DNA of 14,092 nucleotides, from NCBI GenBank assembly GCA_964292295.1, contig CAXYVC010000065.1:1-14092 (forward strand), read 5' to 3'. Under the pieces are notes generated by a model. It was not told the DNA's origin. It made no database searches and was given only the letters and a program-made list of their open reading frames with translations. The stretch is from CAXYVC01 sp964292295 (lineage in GTDB: Bacteria; Acidobacteriota; Holophagae; Holophagales; Holophagaceae). Of this stretch, positions 11,030 through 14,092 are shown in pieces; positions within the stretch are counted from its first letter, which is position 1; every line of letters begins with the position of its first letter. The position numbers were made by a program, and so were the translations under genes.

Positions 11030-11758
11030 TCAGCGCATCCGGGAGGGCCGGCGCATCAGCTCCTGGCCGGTGAGCAGCTCGGCGAGGCTCCGGTGCTCCG
11101 GCGTAAGCACCATGCACAGGAAGCTCAAGGGGAAGCAGAGCGCGCTGAGCAGGTGGAAGACCGAGAAGCTGAGGCGCCGCTCGGGCTGGGTTGTGTCGAG
11201 CACGAAGCCCGCGCGGGCCATGGCCAGGGACTGCCCCGTGAGGGCGAGGGGCACCATCACCGCGCACCAGGCCAGGGCCGCGTGGACCGGCAGGAGAAAG
11301 ACCCACAGGCCCCGGTAGGCCTCCGCCAGGGGCAGGCCCAGGTGCAGGCGCACCAGCAGGGCCAGAAGCCCGTTGAGGGCCAGGAGCATCAGGCCATCCC
11401 GCAGCTCCACCCCCACCAGGGGCCAGAAGGTGGCGTCGCCCGCGTCCTCCTCCGCCCTGGGGGCGGGGGAGGCCAGGAGGGACGGGGATTCCGTATCCGG
11501 GAGCGCAGCCAGCTCCCCGGAGGCCCCGGGATCCTCCGCCGGGACCAGGTCCACGGGCACCACGCGGCCCAGCGCCGGCGCCCGCAGGGCCTGCTGGGGG
11601 CGCGGCTCCGGCAGCGGCGTGCCCTGGATCGCGCCGGCCTGGAAGAGCAGGGGGCGAGGCAGGGCTTGGCGTCCCAGGGGCAGGCCACACTCCGGGCACT
11701 CCACCGCGAAGGGGGAGAGGCGGTGGCGGCAGCTGGGGCAGTGGGTGCGGACGGCCAC
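11030..11758 (-). CDS. Zinc-ribbon and RDD-like domain membrane protein
   Basis: A 242-residue protein. An N-terminal zinc ribbon (C7, C10, C21, C24: CPSC and CPEC) is followed by a Pro/Ala-rich linker (about 30-110). Three hydrophobic segments follow (about 121-140, 150-172 and 200-219) with RDD-family features: RD in VELRDGLML (120-121), LTGQSLAMARAGFVLD (173-188) corresponding to the usual GqTlGkr segment, and a final EHRSLAELLTGQ (221-232) that resembles the family's R-x-x-x-D-x-x-x-G-T ending. RDD proteins are membrane proteins of mostly unknown role, some acting in ion transport. The GTG at 11758 is taken as start because it lies 2 nt after the TGA of the upstream TPR gene, there is no ATG at that end, and the zinc ribbon begins immediately after it; translational coupling is likely. 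The RDD assignment is by motif shape only. Confidence 0.75.
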   Translation of the reverse strand: MAVRTHCPSCRHRLSPFAVECPECGLPLGRQALPRPLLFQAGAIQGTPLPEPRPQQALRAPALGRVVPVDLVPAEDPGASGELAALPDTESPSLLASPAPRAEEDAGDATFWPLVGVELRDGLMLLALNGLLALLVRLHLGLPLAEAYRGLWVFLLPVHAALAWCAVMVPLALTGQSLAMARAGFVLDTTQPERRLSFSVFHLLSALCFPLSFLCMVLTPEHRSLAELLTGQELMRRPSRMR

Positions 11759-11760
11759 GG

Positions 11761-13725
11761 TCAGGCCAGCATGGGGATCCAGGCCTCGCGCTCGGGGCGC
11801 CCCATGGAGCGCAGCGTCTCGAGGAGGCGGAGGCGGCCCTGCCAGGCCCGGTCCCCGGGGGCCAGGGCGCGGCCGCGCAGCAGCAGGTCCCGGGCGTCGT
11901 CCCAGTGCTCCTTCAGGGCCTTCGCCTGGACCAGGGCAAGGGCGACACCCTGGTAGCGGGCGCGCAGCTCCGCCTGGTCCGGGTTCTGGCGGAGGAGCGC
12001 GTAGAGCAGGCGCTCGGCGCCCTCCACCTCGCCCCCCTGGAGGAGCTTGTCCACCTGGCGCAGGTCGCCCTGGGGCGGATCCGGCAGGGGAAGGGCCTTG
12101 GCGGCGCGGTCCAGCAGCTGGGCGGCGGGGGCGTCGAGGGGGTTCAGGCGCAGCAGTTCCTGGGCGCGGCAGTAGGCGCGGAAGGGATCCTCGGACAGGC
12201 AGCGCTCCGCCTCCCTGCGGATCTCCGCGGCGTCCTCCGCCAGGGAGGCCACCTCGGTGCCCCGGGCCACGGAGGCCAGGCACTCGGCACGGATGGACTG
12301 CACGTCGCTCCGCAGGCGGCTGTTGCTGCGGAACTGGCCCAGGAAGTACATCGCCACCCAGAGGATGAGGATGCCGAAGAAGACCCCCATCAGGGTGAGC
12401 GGGTTCATGAGCCAGGGCGGGAGCTGGAGTTTCCGCAGGGCCTCGGGGAGCGCCGGACCGCGGCGGGGCGCGGGGGCCTCGGCGGTGGCGACCGCCGGCG
12501 GGAGGGCCGCGGGCTCGGGGTCCGGGGCCGGAACGGCCGTCACGGACGGGGGCGCCACGGCGGCCATGCGGGCCCGGGCCTGGTCCCGGCCCTGGAGGGC
12601 CTGGGGATGACCGGGGGCGCGGTGCAGGATGCGCTCGAAGAGGAAGAGGGCCTCCTCGACGCGGCCCTGCTCCAGGAGCCGCGTGGCCTGCGGAAGCTGC
12701 AGCTCGGCAGGGTCGGGGCCCGCAGGGGAGGGTGCCGCGGGGGCGGGCTCCGGGACCTTGGCGGGCACCTTGGCCGCCTCCCGGCGCGCCATCTCCAGGT
12801 AGGCCGCCGCGTCCTTGTGGTCGGGCAGCACGGAGAGCGCCTGCTCCCACTTGCGGATGGCCTCCAGGGGCATCCCCATGTCGAAGAGCTGGATGCCGTC
12901 CCGCACCAGCAGGTCCGCGCGCTCGGCCAGTTCGGCGGGATCCGCCGCGGGCTTCGACGGGGCGGGGGCCGCCTCCTCGGGCGGCGGGGCCGCGGGCGCG
13001 GCAGCCTGGGCCTCCAGGGGCGGCAGGCCCAACTCCCTGCGGGCGTCCGCCACGTACTGGCGGGCCAGGGCGTGGGCGGGGTCGGCCTCCAGCACCCGCG
13101 TCCACTTGTCCAGGGCCCCCTGCGCCTCCCCCATGTCGTAGAGGGTGCAGCCGTCCCGCAGCAGGCGCTCCAGATCCTCGGAGGGAGGCTCCGGCTGGGG
13201 CTGGACCGGGATCGGGGCGGGGACCGCCTCGGGCGCCGGGGATGCCGGTGGCTCCGAGGGGGGAGCGGCAAGGGGAACGGGGGGCTGGGGGGCGTCCGCA
13301 GCTTCCGCCTCCTGCCCGGGGGGCATCTCCTGGGGCTTCATGCCCAGGGCACGCCGCGCGCCGTTCAGGTAGCCGAAGGCCAGCGCGTTCCGGGAATCCT
13401 TGGCCAGCACCTGCTCCCAGCGGGCCACGGCCTCCTCCACCTTGCCGGCGTCGTACAGGCTGCAGCCCTCCTCCAGCAGGCGGCCGATGGCGGGGTCCTG
13501 CGGCGCCGCGGGCCCCACGGGGGCGGCCAGGGGCGGTCCGTCCTGGGTGGCGCGGCTGTCGAAGTAGAGCTTCACCCGGTAGAGGCCCGCCCGGGCCTCC
13601 GCGTGGCCGGGGACCTTCTTGAGGATGGCCTGCCAGATCTGGCCGGCCTTGACGATCTCGCCCCGCTCGAAGAGCAGGGTCGCCTGGTTCAGGTAGGACT
13701 CGTAGGGATCGTGGGCTTCGGGCAT
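11761..13725 (-). CDS. TPR-repeat single-pass membrane protein
   Basis: A 654-residue protein. The N-terminal part carries five TPR-like helical hairpins (about 10-55, 83-128, 187-232, 273-318, 345-385). Three share a near-identical plan of the form LLxDGxxLYDMG, AxxKWxxVL and ARRELG. They are spaced by long Pro/Ala-rich, probably disordered linkers (for example 130-185 and 233-265). One transmembrane helix (about 443-464: LTLMGVFFGILILWVAMYFL) separates this from a second TPR-like region (about 480-645). There is no signal peptide, so the N-terminal repeats are probably cytoplasmic. The likely role is as a scaffold for protein contacts; the substrate or pathway is unknown. The ATG at 13725 lies 6 nt after the FHA stop codon and has a weak ribosome site, so coupling is likely. 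The membrane-anchored TPR call is firm; the pathway is not recognised. Confidence 0.88.
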   Translation of the reverse strand: MPEAHDPYESYLNQATLLFERGEIVKAGQIWQAILKKVPGHAEARAGLYRVKLYFDSRATQDGPPLAAPVGPAAPQDPAIGRLLEEGCSLYDAGKVEEAVARWEQVLAKDSRNALAFGYLNGARRALGMKPQEMPPGQEAEAADAPQPPVPLAAPPSEPPASPAPEAVPAPIPVQPQPEPPSEDLERLLRDGCTLYDMGEAQGALDKWTRVLEADPAHALARQYVADARRELGLPPLEAQAAAPAAPPPEEAAPAPSKPAADPAELAERADLLVRDGIQLFDMGMPLEAIRKWEQALSVLPDHKDAAAYLEMARREAAKVPAKVPEPAPAAPSPAGPDPAELQLPQATRLLEQGRVEEALFLFERILHRAPGHPQALQGRDQARARMAAVAPPSVTAVPAPDPEPAALPPAVATAEAPAPRRGPALPEALRKLQLPPWLMNPLTLMGVFFGILILWVAMYFLGQFRSNSRLRSDVQSIRAECLASVARGTEVASLAEDAAEIRREAERCLSEDPFRAYCRAQELLRLNPLDAPAAQLLDRAAKALPLPDPPQGDLRQVDKLLQGGEVEGAERLLYALLRQNPDQAELRARYQGVALALVQAKALKEHWDDARDLLLRGRALAPGDRAWQGRLRLLETLRSMGRPEREAWIPMLA

Positions 13726-13731
13726 GGCGTT

Positions 13732-14088
13732 TCAGTCCATCGAGAGATGGTCTTCCTTCCGGATCAGGAGCATGAAGGTGCTCTTGCCACAGGTGAACTC
13801 CTGGCGGTCCTGGAGTTCCACCTGCCCGAAGATCTGGATGCCCTCCAGGAAGGTGCCGTTGGTGGAGGCGAGGTCCGTGAGCCAGACCGTCCCGTCCGAG
13901 TGGATGTCCACGCGTGCGTGGCGGCGGGAGGTCTCGGGGTCCCGCGTGACCACGTCGCCCTCCTCGCGGCCGATGAAGGTCTGGGGCGTCTCCAGCAGCT
14001 TGACGGAGCCCGACACGGGGCCCGTGGGGTAGGCCAGGCTGAAGCGCATGCCGTGGGGCATGGCCGTCATGCCCGCGGCGGGCAGCAT
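13732..14088 (-). CDS. FHA domain protein, 5' end uncertain at window edge
   Basis: A forkhead-associated (phosphothreonine-binding) domain fills most of this 118-residue frame. Core residues present are G40 R41 (FIGRE), S54 and H57 (SRRHARV) and N77 G78 T79 (DLASTNGTFLEG), the set that contacts phosphothreonine, so binding should be intact. The first ATG visible is 4 nt from the window end, the codon before it is also open, and none of the internal ATGs has a ribosome site; the true start may lie outside the window. It is the first visible gene of a coupled cluster with the TPR and RDD proteins, so it probably links Ser/Thr phosphorylation to that membrane complex. No kinase is in view. Confidence 0.88.
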   Translation of the reverse strand: MLPAAGMTAMPHGMRFSLAYPTGPVSGSVKLLETPQTFIGREEGDVVTRDPETSRRHARVDIHSDGTVWLTDLASTNGTFLEGIQIFGQVELQDRQEFTCGKSTFMLLIRKEDHLSMD

Positions 14089-14092
14089 GGCC

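Overview
This is a GC-rich bacterial window with densely packed genes, short intergenic gaps and long spurious antisense frames. Gene content (M6 protease with dockerin, GxxExxY protein, KimA-type transporter, FHA/TPR/RDD cluster) would suit a soil or sediment Acidobacteriota of the Holophaga/Geothrix type. That placement is inference from general knowledge; no rRNA or other phylogenetic marker is present.

Layout. (1) Positions 1-6547 hold a minus-strand run. In transcription order it is: a secreted M6-family metalloprotease ending in a dockerin-like module; a lipoprotein that looks like a cohesin fold; two tandem hairpins; a YgeY-type M20 hydrolase; a small GxxExxY protein with PD-(D/E)xK nuclease residues, enclosed by inverted repeats; and a threonine synthase-like PLP enzyme whose 3' end runs into a GC-rich hairpin repeat. 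(2) Positions 6744-7670 encode lipoyl synthase (minus). It diverges across 76 bp from (3) a plus-strand group at 7747-10906: a methyltransferase-like protein, a KimA-type potassium/amino-acid permease and a small zinc-ribbon protein. (4) A strong hairpin at 10984-11005 separates this from a convergent minus-strand cluster (11030-14092): an FHA protein (5' end possibly outside the window), a large TPR membrane protein and a zinc-ribbon/RDD membrane protein, with 2-6 nt gaps suggesting translational coupling.

Most notable. First, the GxxExxY gene lies in a 517-bp cassette bounded by 31-bp inverted repeats, each made of three 10-bp-spaced ATCCGTG-type units. The repeats supply the end of the upstream hydrolase gene and the start codon of the GxxExxY gene, so this looks like an inserted, possibly self-spreading, unit. 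Second, the protease and lipoprotein form a candidate adjacent-gene dockerin-cohesin pair that could hold a protease at the cell surface. Third, the threonine synthase-like gene has lost its expected C-terminal core (including the TGxGLK region) and carries a 41-residue tail read from a GC-rich repeat.
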